The position numbers and the translations under genes are program-made. The notes beneath the pieces were generated by a model, which saw only the letters and a program-made list of their open reading frames with translations, was not told the origin of the DNA and made no database searches. A DNA stretch of 64,000 nt from Haematobia irritans (lineage: Eukaryota; Arthropoda; Insecta; Diptera; Muscidae): the NCBI RefSeq assembly GCF_050003625.1, contig NC_134398.1:58303641-58367640 (forward strand), written 5' to 3'. Below are positions 34,560-44,097 of this stretch, piece by piece (position 1 is the first letter of the stretch; each line of letters begins with the position of its first letter).

Positions 34560-35255
34560 TAATATAATAGATTAAGAAAATTTCAAAGTATCGACAAAAT
34601 CGGTTCAGATTTAGATATAGCTCCCATATATATCTTTCGTCCGATATGCACTTATACGGCCCTAGAAGCCAGAGTTTTACCCCAATTTGGTTGAAATTTT
34701 GCACTAGGAGTACAATTAGTAGCATAGTCTAGTGTGCCAAATTTTATTGAAATCGGTTCAGATTTGGATATAGCTCCCATATATATCTTTCGTCCGATAT
34801 GAACTTATACGGCCCTAGAAGCCAGAGTTTTACCCCAATTTGGTTGAAATTTTGCACTAGGAGTACAATGAGTAGCATAGTCTAGTGTGCCAAATTTTAT
34901 TGAAATCGGTTCAGATTTAGATATAGCTCCCATATATATCTTTCGTCCGATATGAACTTATACGGCCCTAGAAGCCAGAGTTTTACCCCAATTTGGTTGA
35001 AATTTTGCACTAGGAGTACAATGAGTAGCATAGTCTAGTGTGCCAAATTTTATTGAAATCGGTTCAGATTTAGATATAGCTCCCATATATATCTTTCGTC
35101 CGATATGAACTTATACGGCCCTAGAAGCCAGAGTTTTACCCCAATTTGGTTGAAATTTTGCACTAGGAGTAGAATGAGTAGCATAGTCTAGTGTGCCAAA
35201 TTTTATTGAAATCGGTTCAGATTTAGATATTGCTCCCGTATATATCTTTCCCATA
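34560..35255 (-). repeat. Lineage 2 array, nearly identical 153-bp units
   Basis: 'atcggttcagattt' recurs at 34599, 34752, 34905, 35058 and 35211, always 153 bp apart. The last three units differ at only one or two positions, so this array expanded recently compared with other arrays in the window. It has neither head nor hairpin end. Confidence 0.85.
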
Positions 35256-36689
35256 CAAATAATATTTCAAAAATGCCATATCTTCTGTAAATTTATAACT
35301 AGAATGTTTATTTTTCGCAAAAATGCATACAGCATCTATTAAATGCTGTTTTGAAAATATGAAGAAAATCAGCCCACTGTAACACCCGTCCCCCGTACAA
35401 CCCCCATACAAAAATTGTACAGTTCACTCTATTTAATTTATTAACAACATTTTCACATCTTCGTGATAATCTAATTTTTTAAGCTTCAATTTCGTTCTTA
35501 ATGAATTGATGTATGGGTCGGAGGATATCAACAAATGATGCATTACGTCTTCGTTAGTAGAACAGCGCCCAGTCTTGCGCGAGTTATATAGCCTATAACG
35601 TTTATAGTCTTTATTCCTCGCTTCCTGCTTCATTATGGTATGTAAAAATTTATTTAAAAAAAAATAATAACTGATATATATAGCGTTATATTTTCTAATT
35701 TTGCAAAAATAAAATGCACATCAACATAGGTTCTATTTTTAGAATGACTGCAAGAACTGCTACAATTTTAAAAGATTCTACACATTGCGTGTAATAATAA
35801 GTGACGTTATTATTCATTCAATCCCAACGTCTTTAACAGCTCAGTGGATAGAGTTGGCGGCTGGTGTGCGAACATCTGGAGTTCGAGCCCAACTCATGCT
35901 CAAGTTTTCATTATGGTATGTAAAAATTTATTTAAAAAAAAATAATAACTGATATGATTTTAATTTCAGAGTACGAGCACTTTATACACAATTATCTTAC
36001 AAATATACTATTTATAGTAATAGACATGCACACAGGCAAAACAACAACAAGCTGTAACGAAAGAAAGAGTGCACAGTTGTTGATGCACTCGTAAAATAAC
36101 GCATAACTCATATTTTTTACTGTAATTTTTTGGTTTTCCATTGTTTTTTTGGCCGCGGGCAAATATGGGCACAATTTTTTTTTTTTTGAATCTGTTAGCT
36201 GAGACCCTCAGCTTTAATTTGGTATAGGACTCCATGTTTCGCACTGCTTCGCACACAACTAAAAGTTTAACGGAAAATCATAAATGTTTATTTTTTTGGC
36301 CCAAAATAAAAAAAATAATTTGTTGTTTTTTTTTTAAATTTATATTTTTTTTTTAACTTACATAATGCTTGATGCCTATTTAAAGTGAAAAAAATTTCTA
36401 TAAGGTACACCCGGTGTATAGTTTATAAGTAACAATGTTTTAAATATGACATAGAAAACTAACCTATTTGAGACTTGTTCACATATGTCAACTTTGCGCT
36501 GCTCGGGACAGAAAACCAATGGAGATATTTGCATAAAATTTTACACACATGACCTTTGTAATATAGTTTAACCAACTGTGCAAAAATCATCAAAATCGGA
36601 GAACAGGTCCGAAATGATTTATTGCCGCAGCGGACACAGTGTGAGGCGTTATTTCATCATTTTCTTGCACACTTACAAGAGATGTTTAT
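35256..36689. other. Unassigned DNA with tRNA-like segment and 49-bp direct repeat
   Basis: 35829-35900 has an A box 'cagctcagtgg' and a B-box-like 'agttcgagccc'. A 49-bp sequence is repeated exactly at 35629-35677 and 35907-35955 on either side of it. 36170-36370 is T-rich and A-rich. 36480-36660 has a GC-richer segment of unknown origin. No gene is recognised. Confidence 0.4.
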
Positions 36690-37200
36690 GATTACTCTAA
36701 AACTCAAACAAACAAAGGTTCTTATAAATTCAGAATCTGATCTAGTCTTTAAAATCTAGTAAAATCTTTACATTTATCTGTGGGAAGCGTACTGTTTGAA
36801 CTGATCTGCTTGGGAAAATATCTGTCATCAAACACCCCTTAAATTTTCAAAGGTAACTATTATATTTGATTCATGGTGGTGGGTATTTATGATTCGCCCC
36901 GGCCGAACTTACTACTGTATATACATGTTTTTAAGATACATACATAATTAAATGAAGTTAGGTGTAAGTAAGAGCAATTTTTAATTCGGTTTACGTCGTT
37001 TCGAATAACGTCGTCAAATTCCGGAACCAATCACGACGTAAAGCGAGGGATTACTGTATGCGTAAAGCCAACGTTAGATATGTACTTACCCTGTTTGAGA
37101 GGATGATATTGTGTGTGCCTTATAGTAATCCTTATAAAGCAAGACGTTCGAACAAACACACAAATGCAAACCCTTTACCAAAATAACACCTGGGTGATGG

Positions 37201-37345
37201 TTTTATATCCTGCACCACACTGTTGAGACACATGGTGTCTTTGCCAATAATGCTCTGGTGGGCCTCTGAATCGATCTAACTGTGTCCGCCTGTCTGTGAA
37301 CACTTTTTTGTGATCAAAGTCTAGGTCGCAGTTTTAGTCCAATCT
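37201..37345 (-). mobile_element. Lineage 2 3' end fragment
   Basis: Terminal hairpin region 'atcctgcaccacactgttga', 'acacatggtgtctttgcc' and the 'gtgtccgcctgtctgtgaac' block match the 3' end of the element at 25535-27194 in reverse. The array and head are missing. Confidence 0.6.
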
Positions 37346-37723
37346 GATCGGCCCCTATGTCAGATCAGAGTATGACATCTACGATATTCATAGCAAGATA
37401 TGAATATCAATTGAGTGAGCAATGAAATGATCTATCTATAAAAGGGAGGGTAATTAGTTCTTCAATATTTTTCAAAATTATTATTCAGTACGCAGAAAAA
37501 AAAGTGTCTTGTAAATTTAACGATCATTTTAACTTCCAGATAGTTCAAAAAATTTACTCTAATATAGTTCATTTTTCGTAACCTTAACGAAAATTTACTT
37601 AGTTAAAGAAAACATCTAAAATTTCAGTAAATTGTTTCTAGTTCACTAACTACGAAATGGGAAGGATTTTTCATTAAATAAATGTCCAACACAGTAGTTA
37701 ATACATGGTTGATTGTATTATAA
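37346..37723. other. No gene recognised
   Basis: 37488-37650 resembles one end of a TA-type MITE ('acgcagaaaaaaaagtgtct', 'tagttcatttttcgtaacc'). The rest is unassigned. Confidence 0.3.
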
Positions 37724-37764
37724 AACAAGTAAGGAAAGTCTAAATTCGGGAGGAGCCGACTATA

Positions 37765-38344
37765 AAGGGTGATTCTTTTGAGGTTAGGATTTTCATGCAT
37801 TAGTATTTGACAGATCACGTGGGATTTCAGACATGGTGTCAAAGAGAAAGATGCTCAGTATGCTTTGACATTTCATCATGAATAGACTTACTAACGAGCC
37901 ACAACGTCGAATTTTCAGTGAATGGGCCCTAGAAAAGTTGGCAGAAAATCCGCTTTTTTATCGACAAATTTTGTTCAGCGATGAGGCTCATTTCTGTTTG
38001 GTGTGGTTTGTACGCTGGTGGAATCATTGGACCGTATTTTTTCAAAGATGCTGTTGGACGCAACGTTACGGTGAATGGCGATCGCTATCGTTCGATGCTA
38101 ACAAACTTTTTGTTGCCAAAAATGGAAGAACTGAACTTGGTTGACATGTGGTTTCAACAAGATGGCGCTACATGCCACACAGCTCGCGATTCTATGGCCA
38201 TTTTGAGGGAAAACTTCGGAGAACAATTCATCTCAAGAAATGGACCGGTAAGTTGGCCACCAAGATCATGCGATTTGACGCCGTTAGACTATTTTTGTGG
38301 GGCTACGTCAAGTCTAAAGTCTACAGAAATAAGCCAGCAACTAT
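37765..38344 (+). pseudogene. DD41D (rosa/Visitor-group) mariner transposase relic
   Basis: The element starts at the TIR 'aagggtgattcttttgaggt' after TA. From the ATG at 37878 the frame reads a short N-terminus and then 'FRQILFSDEAHF'-like catalytic sequence; the first Asp codon is at 37980. The DNA-binding domain is missing. At about 37990 a deletion joins directly to 'VWCGLYAGGIIGPYFFKD' in another frame. The second Asp is at 38161 (QQDGATCH) and the third at 38287 (LTPLDYF), with 41 residues between them. This spacing defines the DD41D group within Tc1/mariner. A further frameshift follows at about 38294, and the 3' end with its TIR is lost at about 38344. It is not functional. Confidence 0.85.
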
Positions 38345-38496
38345 CGGTGAAAAATATATATGGCAGCTATATCTAAATCTGAACCGATTTTTTCCAAAAT
38401 CAATAGGGATCGTCTTTGAGCCGAAACAGGACCCTATACCAAATTTTAGGACAATCGGACTAAAACTGCGAGCTGTACTTTGCACACAAAAATACA

Positions 38497-38503
38497 TCAA
38501 CAG

Positions 38504-38549
<46 letters not shown>

Positions 38550-38553
38550 GGAC
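38497..38553. repeat. (ACAG)n microsatellite in a lineage 2 3' end
   Basis: About a dozen 'acag' or 'acgg' units. Elsewhere the same position holds only 'cagacggacagacgg', so the repeat expanded from the conserved terminal block. Confidence 0.85.
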
Positions 38554-38694
38554 ATCGCTAAATCGACTCAGAATTTAATTCTAAGACGATCGGTATACTA
38601 AACGATGGGCCTCAGACTTTTCCTTCTTGGCGTTACATACAAATGCACAAACTTATTATACCCTGTACCACAGTAGTGGTGAAGGGTATAAATA

Positions 38695-39071
38695 TGGGAC
38701 ATATGAGCGAGAGAAATTTTAATGCAATTGTACAAAAGAGCATTTATAATTTATTATGCGATACATATGTATTCGAGATATAGGACAATTTTAGTAATAT
38801 TTACAATTTTTGCTACTCATCAGTGGCGATTTTACAAGGATATTGGTTAGTTCTCGCCAAGATATGTGGTCAAGTGTGGGTTGTGATATATTATTTGGTC
38901 AAGTCGGGCTACTTGGAGCCTTATTTAAAACTCAACCGTTCTGTGGAAATTCTGGCATTACAGTGTATAGGATATGACTAAGATATGGGAAAATCATAAC
39001 AAACGAAAAAACGAATATATGGAGGCTTTATCTAAATCTGAACCAAATTAGATTATATTTGACACACTTAA
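38695..39071 (+). mobile_element. Degenerate lineage 2 body fragment
   Basis: 'gcgatacatatgtattcgag' and 'gtggcgattttacaagga' match the stretch between head and array at 25850-25960. 'ggaggctttatctaaatctg' is an array core. It abuts a DD41D relic. Confidence 0.5.
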
Positions 39072-39567
39072 AGGGCCGATATTGATTGTGAATAAAACAC
39101 AAACTATTTAGGAAATTATTGTAATTTTATTTTATTGTGATATATTGGTATTACTCAATTATGTATGGAACAAAATATCGGCCAAATGGGCGCCGCGATC
39201 TCGGTGGCACACCTTCATCCGATGGTCAAAATTTTCGATTACGCTGAGGCATAATGGAGGTTCTATGCCGTTAATGTGCCGAATTATCTCATCCTTTACC
39301 TCTTGAATTGTTGCTGGCTTATCGACGTACACCTTTTCTTCCAAATAACCCCAAAGAAAAAAGTCCAACGGTGTCAAATCACATGATCTTGGCGGCCAAT
39401 TGACATCGCCATTACGTGAGATAACACGGCCATTAAATTTGTTGCGCAAAAGAGCCATGTTTCGTTAGCTGTGTGGCAAGTGGCACCGTCCTGCACATAT
39501 CGTTCAAATCCATATCTTCCAATTCGGGCCATAAAAAGTTCGTTATCATCTCACGATAGCGAACACC
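39072..39567 (-). pseudogene. Second DD41D mariner transposase, C-terminal half
   Basis: On the minus strand, codons from about 39567 to the stop at 39159 encode 'VRYREMITNFLWPELEDMD', then the second catalytic Asp (QDGATCHTANE) and, 41 residues later, the third (CDLTPLDFFLWG), followed by an apparently natural C-terminus 'HLADILFHT'. Two small deletions shift the frame, one just before QDGATCH and one after 'NET'. The N-terminal half, including the first Asp, is missing. The protein differs from the 37.8 kb relic at many sites, so it is a separate DD41D family. The 3' TIR lies somewhere near 39072-39090 but is not clear. Confidence 0.8.
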
Positions 39568-39627
39568 ACAAAATGATTTTGAATGACCGTAAAATGAAGT
39601 TGATCGAGATAGCAGAGGCCTTAAAGG
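39568..39627 (+). pseudogene. 60-bp irritans-mariner HTH fragment at a chimeric junction
   Basis: The plus strand encodes 'KMILNDRKMKLIEIAEALK', part of the N-terminal helix-turn-helix region of mariner transposases. The same protein segment ('KMVLNDRKIKLIEIADALK') is in the Himar1-like copy at 60722-62011, and the DNA differs at only about four positions. It is joined abruptly to an antisense DD41D fragment on the left and to a lineage 1 array on the right. Confidence 0.8.
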
Positions 39628-40482
39628 TCCACTTTTACATATAGCCCCCATATGAACGGACCATTATATTTGGATTGTGGAGCCTCCAAGAGAAGCATAT
39701 TTCATCCGCTCCGGCTGAAATTTGGTACATGTTTTGGTATAAATATGGTGTCTAATAACCATGCAAAAATTGCCACATCGGTTCATTTATATATATAGCC
39801 CCCATATAAACCGATCCCCAGATTTAGCTTGCGGAGCCTCTAATAGAAGCAAATTTCATCCGATCCGGTTGAAATTTGGAACATGGCGTTAGTATATGGT
39901 CTCTAACAACCGTGCCAGAATTGGTCCATATCGGGCCATAATTATATATAGCCCCCATATAAACCGTTCTCCAGATTTGACCTCCGGAGCCTCTTGGAGG
40001 AGCAAAATTCATCCGATCCGGTTCAAATGTGGAACGTGGTGTTAGTATATGGCCGCTAACAACCATACCAAAATTGGTCCATATCGGTTCATAATCATGG
40101 TTGCCACTCGAGCCAAAACTAATCTACCAAAATTTTATTTCCATAGAAAATTTTGTCAAAATTTTATTTCTATAGAAAATTTTGTTAAAATTTTATTTCT
40201 ATAGAAAATTTTGTTAAAATTTAATATCTATAGAAAATTTTATTAAACTGTATATACGTATTTAATCGGTCTTTTTTAATTTAATATATACCACGTATGG
40301 ACTAACTTACAATTTAGAAGACGGTGCTAGGAGGTTTTAAGATACCTTGCCATCGGCAAGCGTTACCGCAACCCAAGTAATTCGATTGTGGATGGCAGTG
40401 TTTAGAAGAGTTTTCTACGCAAGTCATGGTGGAGGGTACATAAGCTTCGGTCTGGCCGAACTTACGGCCGTATATACTTGTT
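39628..40482 (-). mobile_element. Lineage 1b element, 3' truncated
   Basis: On the minus strand: head at 40280-40482 ('aagtatatacggccgtaag', with the 'ttgccgatggcaaggtatct' block typical of 1b), 'gaccgattaaatacg', minisatellite at 40128-40250, 'ggctcgagtggcaaccatg', and about three array units to 39628. The 3' end is replaced by the mariner fragment at 39568-39627. Confidence 0.7.
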
Positions 40483-41960
40483 AAATATATGTGACACTTA
40501 ATATTAGTTGCAAATGTTTTGAACAGGCAAAAACTGACATTTAAAAAAAAATATATAAATAATAAAAAAAAACCCTTTATCGTTAGTTCCGTTATTTCCC
40601 TGAATCCTTAAAATTGACATAAAAAGCAACAACATTGCATTAAAATTTGTGTTTTAATATTTTTATTTTCATTATATATAGGTTTGTTTTCAACAGGGAA
40701 TGTGGTTGCAAATGTTTTGAACAGCACTGTATATACCTCATATGGACAGAAAACCTGGCCACAGTATTAAAAATATATGAATTAAATAATATAGAAATTA
40801 ATTAGTTTAGTCTTAGTAACTAAGAATAATACTATAACTACATCCAATGTGTGAATAAAAATATTTCCATTATTGTATATTATTAGCAATTGTTTTGTTA
40901 AATATAATAATAAGTTTTTGAAATAAAGCACTGGTGCTTACAGAAATTTGAACTTTTTGTACGAAAAATTTCTTATTTGTATTAAGGCTCATTGTACCTT
41001 TGATTCCTTAATTTCTCTAATGTTTTGAAAATTATACTGACAAACAGCTTATTATAAATCACTTTTATAATAGAGGTTTCCCATAAAATTTGTTAATTTT
41101 TTCGAATAGCAGGAATATTTTGAATGATTGTAACTTCATCAACTAGAATACAATGCAATCTATGAACCAAATCATGTACTTAACTAGACGAAAAATATCT
41201 TTGGCGCCAAATCATGGTCAATCTTACTATGATTCATTTCTCGTAAATAATAGTTCACTTCTTTCGGTGTATGACTGGTTTATATAATGGATTCCAAACG
41301 ACTTAAGCTCTTTCATAGTTGATTATTTTTATGTTCTTTTTTTTAATTTAGATTTTTTTAATCTTATGCAATTCATTCATTAATACATTTCAATTTAAAT
41401 TGAGTACATCAAAAATTAGTTCATTACGAGTATTTTTACTTTTTCCTGTTTCATAAACATGTTTTTGCAAATTTTGCAAGATATATCCTCTCACATTTGA
41501 TTGCATAAATAAATATGGTCGAAAAACATTGACCATGACATAAAACACATTACGTTTTGTGGACAAAAGAGGAGGCGGCGAAAGCCAGAATACCACAAAC
41601 ATTATTATTCAAATATTTCCATTTTGAAATTTCATTTTTCAAATTGGTACGTATTGTTATATCCCAAGTAGAAATTACGCATCCGAGTAGAATATATTCA
41701 GCATGAAAACAATGACTCAAATATGGAGAATTATTTTGGCCAAACTATATGCTGATGCGAGGGACAACATTTCTATGAAGAGAAAAACAAAACACAGAGA
41801 CTTTTATCGTATTTATACACTACACCACTATTATGGTATAGGGTATAAAAAGTTTGTGCATATCTAACATACACGCAAAAAAATAAAATTTTAGGCAAAC
41901 AACTATCGCTTACTATTTGCTTTTCGCTGCAAAGTATTTTTTTTTTTTTTTTGAAGAAAA
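40483..41960. other. No gene recognised
   Basis: Mostly unassigned AT-rich DNA. 41780-41860 ends in 'tacaccactattatggtata' and 'gggtataaaaag', resembling a lineage 2 hairpin end. A 70-codon open frame at 41390-41602 (minus) is not recognised. 41930-41960 is a T-tract next to the left end of the following TIR element. Confidence 0.35.
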
Positions 41961-43046
41961 TACACCCAGAAAAAAGTAACCACTTCTTTAAATTAAAATG
42001 AACTCATTGTGAACAAAGTTGAACTTCGTATAGCGCCAAAGACATTTTTATTTGTTTGAACGATGTGATTTTCGTAGAAATTGGGTAGAATGCATTCCAT
42101 ATATTAGTTAACATTTTCCTATATTTATGTACCACAATACTACAGGATGAAAACATTTAACTGAATTGAATTCATATATGGAATGATTTTATTGAACTTT
42201 TTTCATTCATTTGGACAAATCTTACATAGTTGTGGTAAACCTTTTACATCAAAATTAGAACTGCTTACCTTCGTTTTTAAATACAGTTTTATTTATTTAT
42301 ATAGGCATTTTATTGAAGAAAAAAGACGTGTTTTATTAACATTAGTTTATTACTCCACAATTTCCAATTTTCATGTAAACTGTAAAACGTAATGCTTTTC
42401 TTCTTCTTGTTCCTTTTACTTTTAATAAGACGCTGCGTAACGATTTTGTCCTCGTTTTACAATTTCAATACCTACAAATATAAAAAAAATCATAAACAAT
42501 TTTTTTTCACAAAAGGTTAGCGTCACTGTATGAATGTTACCTGATAATTGAAGATTCCTAAATGAAGACGAATGAAGGGGTTGTTATTCTGTTGCTGTTT
42601 TCTTTCTTTATACACCATCACGAACATTGATAGACTTATTGTTTTTTATTTATGTTCAATAATTTTGAAAAAAAAACGAAAAATTTTCTCATTAATTTAA
42701 AATTACAAATATTTTATTTGTTATTTATTATATTATTTTACTATATTATTTTTTAACAATCTCTCCGTATACCATAACAATGCGATTCCAAATATAGGAC
42801 ATTTTCCTATAGTCTAACAAGTGTGTTTCCTTAAGTTTTGAATACTTCTTAGTACGAATGAACTAAAATATTTTTCTATGCCAAGTGTTATTCGTATGTA
42901 TGATAAGCTTTCTATAATAAAGGAAGTCAGTGTTATCGTTTTATAAGAAATTTTACAAAATTTGAGGAAACTTGGTTTTAGTTCGGTTTTTGTTTATTTT
43001 TATCAATGTTTTGTTATCAGTGAATAAAATTTTCTTGTTCAGTAGT

Positions 43047-43114
43047 AAATTCTTATACCCACCCAGCAAAAAAAAATTCTTCCAATTTTTTTTGCTGGGT
43101 GGGTATAAGAATTT
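43047..43114. repeat. 68-bp near-perfect palindrome
   Basis: Arms 43047-43078 and 43084-43114 are reverse complements apart from one extra A, around a 5-nt centre 'cttcc'. Each arm contains both target DNA ('aaattcttataccca') and the start of the inserted element ('cccagcaaaaaaaa'). Confidence 0.95.
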
Positions 43115-43667
43115 ATCTTCCAAAGGCACAACTTTAAAAGCACTTCCAGAAGATGCACTCCTAATGATGTTCTTTATTTTAACTACCCAGGAAGTTCTTT
43201 TAATTCAATTTTTTATAACTTGATTTTTTCATACTTTTAATGGGTAATTTTAACTTTTTTGTTTCAAATACGTTAAACACGGAGTAAGAATTCATAAAAT
43301 GGTACAACTCACTTAATTTTTGTCGAAAAAAATGCAAAATCCAATCTGAAAAAATTGTGAATTTTTGAAAATATTTGAGGTCAAACGTTTCCGACAAGCG
43401 TTAGAATCCATTAAAAATTATAAAAAATTATAAAAATTAATTATTTGACAAAATATCACAGAATTTTTTAATTTACATCCAAAACATTGAATTCGGATCA
43501 CACCTAAAGAAGTGATGCAAATTCAGTGCAACGGCTGTTGAAATGGAGAACTTCCGTCCTATGACAAGCCCATGTTAAATTCATCGCTTCTGTGTCAATT
43601 TTGCACCACTTCCGGATCCAAAAAGAACATTTTCATTACTTTTTTGGCGACACTTTTTTTTGCTGGG
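43062..43667 (+). mobile_element. CCCAGC-TIR element (family D), complete, 606 bp
   Basis: The ends 'cccagcaaaaaaaa' and 'ttttttttgctggg' are inverted repeats. The empty site is visible in copy A at about 2250 ('ttcttatacccagcgagg'). Other copies are at 2790-2993, 11775-11875, 45930-46415 and 63180-63502. The target duplication is short and ambiguous because the target itself contains 'ccca' and 'cag'. No protein is encoded. Confidence 0.75.
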
Positions 43668-44097
43668 CAGCGAAGAAAAGAGTATTAGTAAAATTCCATG
43701 CCTTATTCTTGTTAATGAACTATTCCTAACTGCTTTCAGTTTACGATTTTTTTACTGAAACAAGTAAATTTTATTATTTCACACAAAAATTTAACTTAAT
43801 GGAAATAAAATGGCTAAACTGAATTGATAAACATTTTTTACTTTAGTTTAGAAGGCACTTTTTTCTGGGTGTACCAATAAGAAAATAATATACGTTTTGT
43901 AACAAATTATGTCTCTTTTACAGGATGTGATAATTTCATAGAGACTAACTTCCCTCATATCTTTTTCTCTCCCACGGGGTTTATAAACACGTTTTTGTAA
44001 TCAAAGTATAGGTCACAGTTTTGGTCCAAGCGACTTCACATTTAGAGAATGTATCTATTTTGGGTCGAAAAGAAGCCTATTGATTTTGGAAGACATC

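Larger units (their letters stand above)
33219..36932 (-). mobile_element. Lineage 3 element inside the Tigger-like shell, itself interrupted
   Basis: The head at 36870-36932 ('tcatggtggtgggta' to 'ctgtatatacatgttttt') and the adjacent 36690-36870 match 28202-28500 in reverse. The array is at 33300-34450, with 'cccatataaaccgacctccc' and 'gatttcacttcttgggcttc'-type units, and the gacgga block is at 33222-33240. 34500-36690 is foreign: a lineage 2 array, a tRNA-like segment and unassigned DNA. Confidence 0.65.
32927..37056. mobile_element. Tigger/pogo-like shell hosting nested repeats
   Basis: The ends 'cagtaacccctcgatttacg' (32927-32946) and the complement of 'cgtaaagcgagggattactg' (37037-37056) are inverted repeats with two mismatches, and TA flanks both sides (32925-32926, 37057-37058). 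Several copies of the motif 'gatttacgtcgtc' follow inside both ends. The element's own DNA is about 32927-33218 and 36933-37056, some 415 bp; the rest is inserted lineage 3 and lineage 2 DNA. An open frame ending at 33135 has an acidic Ser/Glu-rich tail ('STNDDEIETFISEIL') that might be a residual transposase C-terminus. Confidence 0.75.
37724..38692 (+). mobile_element. Lineage 2 element split by a DD41D mariner
   Basis: The head at 37724-37764 ('aacaagtaaggaaagtctaa', 'gagccgactata') and the tail at 38345-38692 (array unit, gacgga block, hairpin 'ataccctgtaccacagtagt') belong to one lineage 2 element. The mariner fragment sits at the TA of 'gactatattatacc', as seen intact at 25574-25585. 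A deletion has removed the 3' part of the mariner and most of the array. Confidence 0.65.
41963..43871 (+). mobile_element. TIR element 'CACCCAG', copy B, complete
   Basis: Perfect 15-bp terminal inverted repeats (41963-41977 'cacccagaaaaaagt' and 43857-43871) with TA on both sides (41961-41962, 43872-43873). The interior matches 432-2450 but lacks the SINE and the 520-bp MITE and instead holds the CCCAGC-TIR insertion at 43062-43667. Without that insertion it is about 1.3 kb. No transposase is recognised. Confidence 0.8.

Noticed and set aside
35433..35633. 66-codon minus-strand frame resembling the tail of a non-LTR retrotransposon ORF2
   Set aside because: The weak 'CSTNEDVMHHLL' pattern is too short and lacks the usual zinc-knuckle spacing; no reverse transcriptase lies upstream.
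38161..38300. An active DD41D transposase
   Set aside because: Two frame disruptions, a missing DNA-binding domain and a lost 3' end.
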